Counted from the first letter of the stretch, positions 35,401 through 42,852 are shown. The stretch is 64,000 nucleotides of DNA from Pedobacter steynii (GCF_900103665.1 NZ_FNGY01000013.1:124001-188000); one strand, 5' to 3'. Notes: generated from the sequence alone by a model not told the origin. Numbers and translations are program-made.

Positions 35401-36299
35401 TTCAAACGAATGCACTGATGGCAAAGTACGGCTGGTCTGCAAAAGAGGTGAAGGACAGTGTGCAAACTGCCTTTAAGCTGGTACAAAATCCTGGAGAAAG
35501 TAAGGTTTCGCTGATGAATTCAGTATCGTCTTACTGGGCGCTGATTACTTATTACCATGTGGCGAGTGAGCGGGAGAAAGTAAAAGAGATCACCGCACAT
35601 TTGATACAGCTCGCAAAGGACTTGAACGACCCTACTTTGGAGACATCTGCGGGAATTTTAAAGGGAATTCACCTCTATGTTGATGGCGAATTTGATGCCT
35701 CTATTCTCATTCTGGAGACGATCATGAATGCTTTAAATCATGATGTTAACCTGCCAAATGAGTTGACTATCGGGATTGATAATCTTTGTTATGCTTCTTC
35801 TATGTTGGGACAGGTGATGTGGTTAAATGGTAAAAAGGAAGAAGGAAAAGAAAGAGCAGATTGGGCGATCGAACGGTCCAGAAAGATCAGTCATATCCCT
35901 TCTCTTTGTCTTACTTTGATGTATCGCAGTGCAATACACCAGTTTGAAGGTGAAAAAGAAAAGACAGCAGCGCTGACCATCGAGATTTTAACCCTGGCTA
36001 AAGAATATGGCCTCGTTGCCTTCTCTGCTTATGCAGCGGCACTAAACTGCTGGGCAATTGATGATGTACATTCGATAGATCAGATCATCGCACAGCTGGA
36101 TGGGATGGGTTGTAAATTAGGGCTGACTTATTACCAGGCATTACCTGCAGTTTGGGAGTATGAAAACGGGTTTGAAGAGCAGGCATTGGAACGGGTAGAT
36201 CAATGCCTTGCACTTTGTGAAGAAAATAAAGAGTATTTCTATAAAGCGGAATTGTTAAAAACAAAATCAATATTTATAAAAACAAAACAACTTGACTAA
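32475..36299 (+). CDS. TOMM-system Ser/Thr kinase-cyclase-AAA-TPR fusion (TIGR03903-like)
   Basis: 1274 aa. Kinase domain (about 18-285): glycine loop GEGGYG, Lys47 in VAIK, HRDLKPAN with Asp146, DFG with Asp167, and SAPEQ; the key residues are intact. Class III cyclase-like domain (about 328-475): the first metal Asp position reads LCLKL and the second reads SITNH instead of GD, so catalysis is unlikely. STAND/AAA ATPase (about 515-780): Walker A GQAGIGKS, Walker B LLLVEDLHW. Helical TPR-like C-terminus (about 900-1274). Matches the kinase/cyclase fusions known from TOMM clusters. Cytosolic. The next gene overlaps it by 8 nt. Confidence 0.9.
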   Translation: MSYTMDNKEKDLLLHDNYTLDEKIGEGGYGLVYKAKQISTGQTVAIKMLKLQKEKGEQYLKRQILRFERETQLCAEMNHPNIVKLLDRGYGAAGEPFAVFEYISGVSLKELIHTNRGLSAVATKELMGQVLDALACAHSLGIVHRDLKPANIMVTQTGSKPHAKILDFGIGAFTKNNQTNDTRDLTLITEALGTPTYSAPEQLRGEFPTLKSDLYAWGLILIECLKGRPAIEGGSVAEIFHNQLNALNVPLPSFIAGHPLADLLRRVLDKSQHKRMGDAKAVFEEYARINFNTIVGDLSGRDSEDLDDQDDALTVANFILKKNAFTEKKQMTVLCLKLNLEITEKTKSDLEIREALQKDQLNLCRNTAIQFGGTIAGSITNHIVVYFGFPEVNDTDARRAGRTALELLSEVRRRSTALYKQHGVKLEIQMGINTGNVTVFDHQLPEGLVANTAFDLMYQAKPGQILASESSRKLLQPFLEFDSLPAAPSTPEIAAAFLLKGECEAEALSFLRPWSTGRKMIGRATELDQVLNEWESPENKVVLLTGQAGIGKSKLSYEVVKDIRKRAGLVKVAQCLPEHQNNALYPFLTMFYSQWGINSSTENKEKAERLKRALTEAGCDLERSFPILCSWLAIPVPDDLSISQVSPEEQKKILFDTLVRCFFAIDKGSSFLLLVEDLHWSDPTSEEFIEFISQSGQGKVMILLTARLEHAHHWQQIQPIEITLQPFAVNSTRALIEGVLAGKFISDGALEYMTQKTDGVPLFIEEFTLMLVDQGHLILEDETYQLRENILTESIPTTLQDLLNARLDKLKFSKETAQLAAVIGREFSYDLLVKSSLLEEAVVQADIEELLKKDLIYLQRNVQGESYIFRHALIRDAAYDGMLNSQRRETHGRIAEVLESDFHAIVKENPFEIARHLAEAAIHPKAVHYGIRAAKQSLDRSLNSEALAYAKQVIDWLGCQEEEVKSKDDELTIYCIQTNALMAKYGWSAKEVKDSVQTAFKLVQNPGESKVSLMNSVSSYWALITYYHVASEREKVKEITAHLIQLAKDLNDPTLETSAGILKGIHLYVDGEFDASILILETIMNALNHDVNLPNELTIGIDNLCYASSMLGQVMWLNGKKEEGKERADWAIERSRKISHIPSLCLTLMYRSAIHQFEGEKEKTAALTIEILTLAKEYGLVAFSAYAAALNCWAIDDVHSIDQIIAQLDGMGCKLGLTYYQALPAVWEYENGFEEQALERVDQCLALCEENKEYFYKAELLKTKSIFIKTKQLD

Positions 36300-39200
36300 G
36301 AGCGCTCCTCATGTCGTTTCCAATAAAATAGCGCTGTTGGAATCGATGTCTTATTCTATGATGTATACGTTGGAAGCAAGGGCTTTGGCGACCTTGTATT
36401 ATCCGGAATTTCAGTTTTCTGATCCCTACGCAGTAGCGATAAAAAATGAAGTTAAGGCAGCCATTCCGATCGATAAAACAGATAAAGATTTCATCTTTTC
36501 CATCACAGAACGGGCAAAGATATTTGATCGGGTCACCAGCACATTTTTATTGCAAAACCGGGGGGCAACGGTACTGAGTTTAGGTTGTGGTCTTTGTTCC
36601 CGCGCGAACAGGTTACAACAGGTTACAAAAGGAAGTGGTAATAAATGGATTAACATTGATCTGAAGCATGTTGTTGAGGTTAGAAATGTACTTTATGAGG
36701 AACAATCAAATATCAGTAACAAAGCTTGTGATGACATAGAAAATGCAAATTGGCTGGATGAACTGTGGAGTGCTGATCCACAACCGATATTGCTGATCAT
36801 GGAGGGGGTATCTCCTTATTTAACGCAGGAAAAACTGGAGAAATTACTTTATAATATAGGTCAGAAAGTAAGATCACAGGAGGGGAAATTGAGCATCTTA
36901 TTTGATTACTGCCATCCGGATTATTCCTATGACGGGACGATTATCAATAACAGAAGTGCTAAAAAAGTCCATTTCCAGGCAGGGTTTAAGCAGATCAGTG
37001 GAATCACTTCTATTGTTTCAGGAAGTGAAATTATAGGCCGTTACAATACTTTAGCGGGAAGTTCTCCCGCCTATGCCAATGCTGAAGCGGATTTTAAAAG
37101 TAAAAATAACGGGGAAGCACCTTACGAAATCATATTGCTGGCTTTTGAAGGGAAAGCTAAAGATAAATTTGAAGGGAAGGCTGAAGACAAAATAGAGAAT
37201 CTTGAGTATTTTGGTAAACCTTTATTTTGGAATAAAAGGTACACCCGGGAGTCAGCTGCTAATGGCAATTTTCTTTTTTTAGCCGAAACAGATCATTTTA
37301 TATGTACACAGCAGGAGTATGAGACGGCAGTTTCTTTCCTGTTAAACGGAAATAGATTTTATAACAATTTGCAGGAGGAAGTTTTTGCGATATATTGTGT
37401 GAATTTATTCCAGGATGCGGGATTATTGCTGGATAAAGAACCGGAAGAACTGGTTCTGGTACCTGATTATGCCTCAGACCCAAAAGAAATTTCTGTTGGG
37501 GAGCACAGGATGTTATTGCTGACTGATATTCCCGAAACAATGGGGTTGGCAGACTTCGTTAAAGAAATTTCGGTAAACATTCCTACACTTTTTGTCTTTA
37601 CAGATGATCTTCTTGATCCACGTTTAGGTAGGATACAGGAGGAGTTTTTAAAGGATATGGCGCAATGGGTGATCATTAAGCTGAGCGGAGCACAACTGAT
37701 GCTCGGGCCTTTATTTACAATCTCATCTTCGCCAAATGCCTGTTATGACTGTCTTTCCCTGCAGCTCTGGAGAAATCAGCCTGTCCGTAAATGGGGTACT
37801 GAGAACAAGTCCGGGGCAATGACAATTCCTGTTGTTTTTTCTGTTGATCATTTCTTTAATCATAGGAAATTGCTTGTGGATACATTAAATGGGGTAATGG
37901 CAGATGACCTTTCTGTATTGACTGTCATCAATGCATTGAGCGCTGAAATAACAGTGCACCCGGTTAGTCCGCAATATAGTTGCAGGCAGTGTAATGAACC
38001 ACAGGGAAATAAGCAGTCGGCCCTGGTATTAAGCCCAAGACTTAAAATAAAGACAAATGACGGGGGCTATCGTACGGTTGCTCCTTCGCAATCCATCAAA
38101 AATCTGGAATCAGTTATTAGCTCCCTGACAGGAGTTGTAGGTCCGGTTAACTGCCTGACTGGCGATGATGAAGCGTTAAGTATTTATGCTACTGTTTTTT
38201 CTAAAGTTCCCCGGAAAAATGGCTTGCTGAAAAGCGATGATTTTATTCAATACTCTTTAGGGAAGGGGATTTCTAAGGAACAATCAAAAATAAGTGCCTT
38301 ATCGGAGGCGATAGAAAGATACAATGCCATGTATGATGGCACGGAAGAATGTACCTATGCGAAGGGAGATCAGCTGGATGCGGTAGCGTTTTTTCCTGAA
38401 ATGTTAAAGCGTTATAGTCAGGATCAGCTGGAGCGCTTTGCTCAGAATCTGAATGAACGGCAGGCGGTGAAGGAAATGCCGAGGGATACGGTATTACACT
38501 GGACACCGGCATATTCCTTATTGAATCAGGAAAAGGCCTGGTTTCCGTTTACGTTTTGTTATAGCAATACGCCTTATGCAGATGAAGTGTATATGCGTTT
38601 TGACTCTAATGGTTGTGCGGCTGGAAATACAATCGAAGAAGCCGTCTTGCAAGGGTTTTTGGAGCTGATAGAAAGAGATGCAGTAGCGGTATGGTGGTAC
38701 AACCGGATTCCCAGACCAGAAGTCTGTATAGCGGGCATGAATGTAGATGCGCTGAGTAAAATCAAAAATGCCCTCGGCGAAGATTGGGACTACTGGGTGC
38801 TGGATCTAAGTCATGATTTTGAAATTCCTGTGGTCGTTGCTGTTGGAAAGCATAAGGTAAGTAATGAATTCCGGCTGGGCTTTGGAGCACATCCTGAGAT
38901 CGCAATTGCCTGTACCAGGGCATTAACGGAGCTCTATCAGATTGTTGTGATCGCTGGTCAGCATAAAACAGCTTTTAAGTTTAATCAAATCACAGATCAG
39001 CCATTTTTATATCCGGCGGCAAATATGAAGCAGAAGGTGTTTGAAGATTATGCAATTGCAGTCTGCCCCGACATTAAAGGAGATGTGGAATACTGTTTGG
39101 CGCAAACGGCGAGATTGGGCTTTGACATTTTTGTGGTCAACACCACCAGAGCTGCAGGCGTTTTACATACCGTTAAGGTCATTATTCCCGGCTTAATTTT

Positions 39201-39312
39201 TATCTGGCCGGAACTGGGAAACAGCCGTTTGTTCGACCTTCCGGTACAGCTTGGCTGGCAGGAACAGAAATTAACAGAATTGGAATTAAATAAGCAAGAA
39301 TTATTTCTTTAA
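36292..39312 (+). CDS. Methyltransferase / RRE-E1-like / YcaO cyclodehydratase triple fusion (TOMM maturation enzyme)
   Basis: 1006 aa. Residues about 25-285: SAM-dependent methyltransferase of the leucine carboxyl methyltransferase (PPM1) type, with VLSLGCGLCSR and MEGVSPYL. Residues 286-300: an EGKAKDKF/EGKAEDK tandem linker. Residues about 311-575: TOMM ocin-ThiF/C-protein, with an RRE-like start (LLNGNRFYNNL) and zinc ligands Cys484/487 and Cys564/567. Residues about 580-1006: YcaO ATPase with SEAIER (671-676), NTIEEA and ELIERD. It should convert Cys/Ser/Thr of a precursor to azolines. TTG start overlaps the kinase stop; ATG at 36346 is the alternative. The C-terminus reads LNKQELFL and lacks the usual PxPxP. 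Confidence 0.88.
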   Translation: MTKSAPHVVSNKIALLESMSYSMMYTLEARALATLYYPEFQFSDPYAVAIKNEVKAAIPIDKTDKDFIFSITERAKIFDRVTSTFLLQNRGATVLSLGCGLCSRANRLQQVTKGSGNKWINIDLKHVVEVRNVLYEEQSNISNKACDDIENANWLDELWSADPQPILLIMEGVSPYLTQEKLEKLLYNIGQKVRSQEGKLSILFDYCHPDYSYDGTIINNRSAKKVHFQAGFKQISGITSIVSGSEIIGRYNTLAGSSPAYANAEADFKSKNNGEAPYEIILLAFEGKAKDKFEGKAEDKIENLEYFGKPLFWNKRYTRESAANGNFLFLAETDHFICTQQEYETAVSFLLNGNRFYNNLQEEVFAIYCVNLFQDAGLLLDKEPEELVLVPDYASDPKEISVGEHRMLLLTDIPETMGLADFVKEISVNIPTLFVFTDDLLDPRLGRIQEEFLKDMAQWVIIKLSGAQLMLGPLFTISSSPNACYDCLSLQLWRNQPVRKWGTENKSGAMTIPVVFSVDHFFNHRKLLVDTLNGVMADDLSVLTVINALSAEITVHPVSPQYSCRQCNEPQGNKQSALVLSPRLKIKTNDGGYRTVAPSQSIKNLESVISSLTGVVGPVNCLTGDDEALSIYATVFSKVPRKNGLLKSDDFIQYSLGKGISKEQSKISALSEAIERYNAMYDGTEECTYAKGDQLDAVAFFPEMLKRYSQDQLERFAQNLNERQAVKEMPRDTVLHWTPAYSLLNQEKAWFPFTFCYSNTPYADEVYMRFDSNGCAAGNTIEEAVLQGFLELIERDAVAVWWYNRIPRPEVCIAGMNVDALSKIKNALGEDWDYWVLDLSHDFEIPVVVAVGKHKVSNEFRLGFGAHPEIAIACTRALTELYQIVVIAGQHKTAFKFNQITDQPFLYPAANMKQKVFEDYAIAVCPDIKGDVEYCLAQTARLGFDIFVVNTTRAAGVLHTVKVIIPGLIFIWPELGNSRLFDLPVQLGWQEQKLTELELNKQELFL

Positions 39313-39328
39313 CATAAAAAAACCAACA

Positions 39329-40246
39329 ATGAATTTAACCTCTGAATTAATGGCTTTCCGTACAGCCTATTTACAAAGCATCGCCCGTGGCTGGAAAGAT
39401 GATGAATTTTTGAAAGAATTTATCAGTGTACCCAATGTTAAATGGACAAACATCCTTGACAATGAAGTGTTTAAAGGCTTTCTTCCAAGAGAGCAAAAGC
39501 TGAATTGGAGAGCAAATGTATTTATCATTAAAAATGTAGAGAAGCATAAAGACCTACCTCCAACACCGGTATCTGTTTATTCTCCTTATGATCCCAATTC
39601 TAATAATGGCTGGTTGGGAGGGGCTGATCTTTTTGTGATCAAAATTCCGGCTGCTCCTGCTCCGGCCGAGAGACCAGCGGCACTGGCTGCTTATTATTCA
39701 CTTTTCACCTCTTTGTTCGGCAATGGATACGAAGTGACCGATACCGGAGGTGCTGTTCCTTGTTCCCATGCAAATGTGGAAGAAATCATGGCAACAAATT
39801 ACAAAACTTTTAGCCTGAATAAGGCAGATTATACTGCTGCGATGGTGAATAATATTGAGGATGATCTCGGTGCCGGTGGTGATGAATCCTTTCTTGGATT
39901 TGGTGCTATCGTGATGGGCATCATTTCTTTCTGCTGGATTAATCCTGGGTATCTGGACTTCCTTACGGAAAAGAACAGGACAATTTCTCCTGTAGGAACA
40001 GAAAACTCCATCCTTAAGGATGAATTTGTTTCTTTCAAAAATCCATGGGCATTTAATATCCGTTTTGACGCTGCAGTAGAAGGAAATTCCGTTTGGAATG
40101 CGGAGCTCGGCGCCTGGGAAAAACTTGAAGTTAACGATATCTTCCTTCAGTTTCCAACCAAGCCGGATCCGGAGAATTATTCAGATGCACGTGCATTATC
40201 AAGGTATAATGGTACAGGGCCAGCTTATCCTTTAACCTGCCCATAA
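39329..40246 (+). CDS. Putative TOMM precursor, duplicated BMA_0021/BMA_0022-like
   Basis: 305 aa, last gene of the operon, 16 nt after the YcaO fusion. Two similar halves: residues about 10-146 (FRTAYLQSIARGWKDDEFL ... NW ... WLGGADLFVIKIPAAP ... RPAALAAYY ... GGAVPCSH) and about 190-305 (FGAIVMGIISFCW.. PGYLDFL ... NPWAFNI ... WEKLEVNDIFLQFPTKP ... ARALSRY ... GTGPAYPLTCP). The first resembles the nitrile-hydratase-like leader of TOMM precursors. The Cys/Thr-containing ends, VPCSH and YPLTCP, are candidate modification sites. No signal peptide. Family assignment is from remembered pattern (TIGR03795) and has not been searched. Confidence 0.72.
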   Translation: MNLTSELMAFRTAYLQSIARGWKDDEFLKEFISVPNVKWTNILDNEVFKGFLPREQKLNWRANVFIIKNVEKHKDLPPTPVSVYSPYDPNSNNGWLGGADLFVIKIPAAPAPAERPAALAAYYSLFTSLFGNGYEVTDTGGAVPCSHANVEEIMATNYKTFSLNKADYTAAMVNNIEDDLGAGGDESFLGFGAIVMGIISFCWINPGYLDFLTEKNRTISPVGTENSILKDEFVSFKNPWAFNIRFDAAVEGNSVWNAELGAWEKLEVNDIFLQFPTKPDPENYSDARALSRYNGTGPAYPLTCP

Positions 40247-40274
40247 TTTACTGACTTTTATATTGTCAATACTG

Positions 40275-40310
40275 AAACCCCGGAAATTACATTTTTCGGG
40301 GTTTTGTTTT
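40275..40310 (+). terminator. Terminator of the TOMM-like operon
   Basis: Twelve-bp stem (AAACCCCGGAAA with TTTTCGGGGTTT, one wobble), 6-nt loop, followed by TGTTTT. It is 28 nt beyond the precursor stop codon. Confidence 0.88.
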
Positions 40311-40419
40311 ATGATTTCTTTGTTTTTGAATTTCCTCCAGTTCTCTGTTTAGGAATCTCCTCCGCGCTTTCATTCATTCGTTGAAATAGGCTGAAATATT
40401 TATCCAGCGAATCTTCTGT

Positions 40420-40600
40420 TATATTTGTTCTATCAAATCAGCGGATGCAATGATTTAGTTTAGATACATATTAACATTACCATAAAAAGAAATTAGAGTC
40501 AATCTATATATCCCCCCAGACGATTCTGATAACAAAATCGATCCCTAATGCTCTCTCAATATTAAAACCTCGGAAACCACAGTTTCGGGGTTTTTTTATG
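40420..40600 (+). ncRNA. Candidate small RNA between two similar terminators
   Basis: TATATTTG at 40420-40427 matches the -7 box. About 150 nt later there is a strong terminator (12-bp stem at 40564-40575 with 40583-40594, then T run) whose stem nearly repeats that of the TOMM operon terminator. No open frame of useful length lies between; the only ATGs stop almost at once. A 160-nt transcript is therefore possible. No -33 element is visible, so the call is weak. The remainder of the 40247-40660 gap is the TOMM terminator and the hairpin at 40602. Confidence 0.3.
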
Positions 40601-40601
40601 T

Positions 40602-40649
40602 AAGAACGCTGATGTATAGATATATTGATCTCTATACATCAGCGTTCTT
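40602..40649. repeat. Perfect 19-bp inverted repeat containing a par-like iteron
   Basis: Arms AAGAACGCTGATGTATAGA (40602-40620) and its exact complement (40631-40649) around TATATTGATC. The junction contains AGATATATTGAT, the same 12-mer found in the repeat by the parA start. It lies just past the stop of the ribbon-helix-helix gene; read on the minus strand it is not followed by T, so it is not a typical terminator for that operon. Confidence 0.8.
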
Positions 40650-40660
40650 GATGGTCAGAT

Positions 40661-40918
40661 TTACAGGTCGTAAGCTTTGTCTACTACAGAAAGAATCAAT
40701 TCCTTTACCGTAACCCCCCTTTGTGCCGCGAGTATTTTTAAAGCTTTTAATGAGCTCTTTTTAAGTCTCAGGGGGTAAGTCACAGTTTCCTCTTCAGCAA
40801 CTGCTTCCGGTTTGCCGGCTTTGGTAAGGATCTCTTTTGAAGGAGAATTGAATAGGGCAGATACGCCACCTAAATTCTTGTTGTTATCCTCTATATCACC
40901 TAAGTTCTTTTTTGCCAT
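40661..40918 (-). CDS. Small ribbon-helix-helix partition/regulator protein
   Basis: 85 aa. A flexible Asn/Gly-rich N-terminus of about 45 residues is followed by a ribbon-helix-helix-like domain (VTYPLRLKKSSLKALKILAAQRGVTVKELI). It starts 5 nt after the parA stop, so the pair is an operon. Small RHH proteins partner ParA in plasmid-type partition systems, binding centromere repeats and stimulating ParA; the N-terminal arm would contact ParA. Alternative: a plain operon repressor. Confidence 0.75.
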   Translation of the reverse strand: MAKKNLGDIEDNNKNLGGVSALFNSPSKEILTKAGKPEAVAEEETVTYPLRLKKSSLKALKILAAQRGVTVKELILSVVDKAYDL

Positions 40919-40923
40919 AATCT

Positions 40924-41667
40924 TTATATTTTTTCTACAATTTCATCAGTCAGATTTGCATAATCGACTGCTGCATTTGATATAGGCGCGTATTCAAATA
41001 CATCCACGCCTTTCAACTGCGCTTCTACCAGTGCTACGTTGACTCTGATTGAAGTCTGGAATAGTTTATCACTGAAGTATTTTTTGATACTTTCTGTGAT
41101 TTGTTCTGTAATGACACGTCTTGGATTGATTTTAGTAATAAATACCCCGCCAATGGTCAGGTTTTCATTGTAATGTGTCCTGACGTCAGAGATGATGGAA
41201 ATCAAACGGTCAATCCCCCGGTAAGCAAAATATTCAGCTTCTAAAGGAATCATTACGGTGTCGGCTGCTACTAATGCGTTAACGGTTAGCATTCCTAAAG
41301 CAGGTGCGCAATCAATTAATACATAGTCATACTTTCCTTCCACGCTTTTTAGCAATCTTTTAAGGATGGTTTCTCTTCCAAGCCTGGAAACCAATTCAAT
41401 TTCTGCCCCTAATAAATCAAGAGAAGAGGGGATGATGTCCAGGTATTCCGAAACGGATGCTATTGGAAGTGCTACGTCGTCTTTTATGCTGTCATAAATC
41501 GAAACTTTCACATCCCTGAATCCTAAGCCCTCCGTTAGGTTTGACTGAGGGTCAATATCAACCAGTAAGGTTTTCTTCTTTATACGCGCTAATCCAGCGC
41601 CAATATTTAGGGTGGAGGTTGTTTTCCCTGTACCACCTTTATGGTTTATTATAGCAATAATCTTCAT
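40924..41667 (-). CDS. ParA-family partition ATPase
   Basis: 247 aa. Deviant Walker A KGGTGKTT at residues 10-17, Walker A-prime/B regions with DIDPQSNLTEGLG and VLIDCAPALGMLTVNAL. No N-terminal DNA-binding extension, so it is the short (type Ib-like) ParA form that usually pairs with a small RHH protein, as found immediately downstream. No parB-type gene (Spo0J) is present. Likely a plasmid-derived or mobile-element partition module in the chromosome, or one controlling cargo positioning. An inverted repeat covers its start codon region. Confidence 0.92.
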   Translation of the reverse strand: MKIIAIINHKGGTGKTTSTLNIGAGLARIKKKTLLVDIDPQSNLTEGLGFRDVKVSIYDSIKDDVALPIASVSEYLDIIPSSLDLLGAEIELVSRLGRETILKRLLKSVEGKYDYVLIDCAPALGMLTVNALVAADTVMIPLEAEYFAYRGIDRLISIISDVRTHYNENLTIGGVFITKINPRRVITEQITESIKKYFSDKLFQTSIRVNVALVEAQLKGVDVFEYAPISNAAVDYANLTDEIVEKI

Positions 41668-41717
41668 ATCAATATATCTTTATACAAGAACACAATGATA
41701 CTAAGATATATTGATAT
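41667..41717. repeat. Inverted iterons at the parA start (candidate parS/operator)
   Basis: ATATCAATATATCTT (41667-41681) and AAGATATATTGATAT (41703-41717) are exact reverse complements 21 nt apart. The core ATATATTGAT recurs at 40620-40629 and 41877-41886, and a related TAGATATATCAATGTA occurs at about 41945-41960. The 41668-42342 gap is extremely AT-rich, dominated by such TATA/GATATC repeats, and holds no credible gene. Confidence 0.6.
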
Positions 41718-42342
41718 GGATGTTTCTTTGACTCAGTATATCTGGATATATTCTATATGTAATTAATATATAGCGATTTAAAATTGCTATATCTATGCGT
41801 TAAGGCGGTATTCCGCGGTGCTATAGGATGTCTGTGTGTCAATATATAAATATGTTTATGTATCTTAAGTATGTTTATATATTGATGTCTCTATATCTTT
41901 ATGTTTGATTTTTTTAGATTCATTTATGTATAGATATCTGGATGTAGATATATCAATGTATTTTGGTGTCATGTGGTCTTTTTAAAAAAGCTATTTCGCC
42001 CCTGGATTTGTATATGCCTGTCTGTTTTGATTTGTGTTTTTATTGTTTATCGCTCATTTTTAGTGAGTTATGGCTGTTTTTTTTCTGTCTTGACTCTGTT
42101 CCTTTAGGGAAAACAATTTCATTTATTTGTTTGCAGTTGAGGATGATGAACATTACACCAGTTTTTTCCCGTCAAAATAGTCTAACGAGCCCGGATAAGA
42201 TGTCTGTTAGCGATGATTTAATGAGGTAAAATGTCTTTATTTTTCTAATAGGTGATGTTTTTGTATCTATTTGTTTTATTATGGTAATTTTAACTAAATT
42301 GTGTGTTAATAATTATTAATCAACCCTTAAATATTAAAAACA

Positions 42343-42750
42343 ATGAAAAAGACAGTAATTTTATCCTTATCGCTATTTCTTTTGATTGGTTCATTAAGTG
42401 TTAATGCGAATAATGATACTGGTTCAAAAAGAAAAACTACATCCAAAAACTTAGTTAAAAAAAGCAAGGTATTGCTTAACATGACCGGACCCCGTAATGT
42501 TAGTCTGACTGGTGGTCCTTATGAGTATACTGCAAACGTAATGTTTGGTAATGCAACAGAACTCAGGTGGGTGGTAATGGGGAACCCGCGATTGGAATTT
42601 TATGCTTCGGCACCTGTCAACGGCAAAACTTCTATTACACTTAGCGGAGCCGACTTTGGAGCAACCGGTCAGCAGTTTATTTACCTTGTTGGAGAAACTG
42701 ATTTTGGTCCCACCATTTTTGCCAACATGGGCGTTAATGTAACAAATTAG
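42343..42750 (+). CDS. Small secreted hypothetical protein
   Basis: 135 aa. Signal peptide MKKTVILSLSLFLLIG.. to about residue 23 (NANN), then a lysine-rich linker and a beta-rich domain (about 45-135). Not recognised. No cysteines. It lies alone between the AT-rich par region and the ECF operon, with its own terminator. Possibly a small surface or periplasmic protein; function unknown. Confidence 0.7.
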   Translation: MKKTVILSLSLFLLIGSLSVNANNDTGSKRKTTSKNLVKKSKVLLNMTGPRNVSLTGGPYEYTANVMFGNATELRWVVMGNPRLEFYASAPVNGKTSITLSGADFGATGQQFIYLVGETDFGPTIFANMGVNVTN

Positions 42751-42808
42751 ACTTTATCTGAATATTTTTTTTTTCTCCATATGGTCTTGCTTTCTTATTT
42801 AGCAGACC

Positions 42809-42852
42809 AACCGGATGGCTCCTGTTGAAAAAAGGGGCCGTCCGGTTTTTGT
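42809..42852 (+). terminator. Terminator after the 42343 gene
   Basis: Stem AACCGGATGGC pairing with GCCGTCCGGTT (one wobble), loop with an A run, followed by TTTTTG. The rest of the 42751-43057 gap contains a -7 box and nothing else recognised. Confidence 0.85.

Noticed and set aside
36292..36345. Dropping the TTG start of the YcaO fusion in favour of ATG at 36346 only
   Set aside because: Kept as an alternative. The TTG start overlaps the kinase stop in a pattern of translational coupling and costs only 18 residues, so neither can be excluded.
41963..42229. 88-residue plus-strand frame in the AT-rich gap
   Set aside because: Cys/Phe-rich low-complexity translation, no promoter and no family resemblance; it is best explained by chance in AT-rich repeats.
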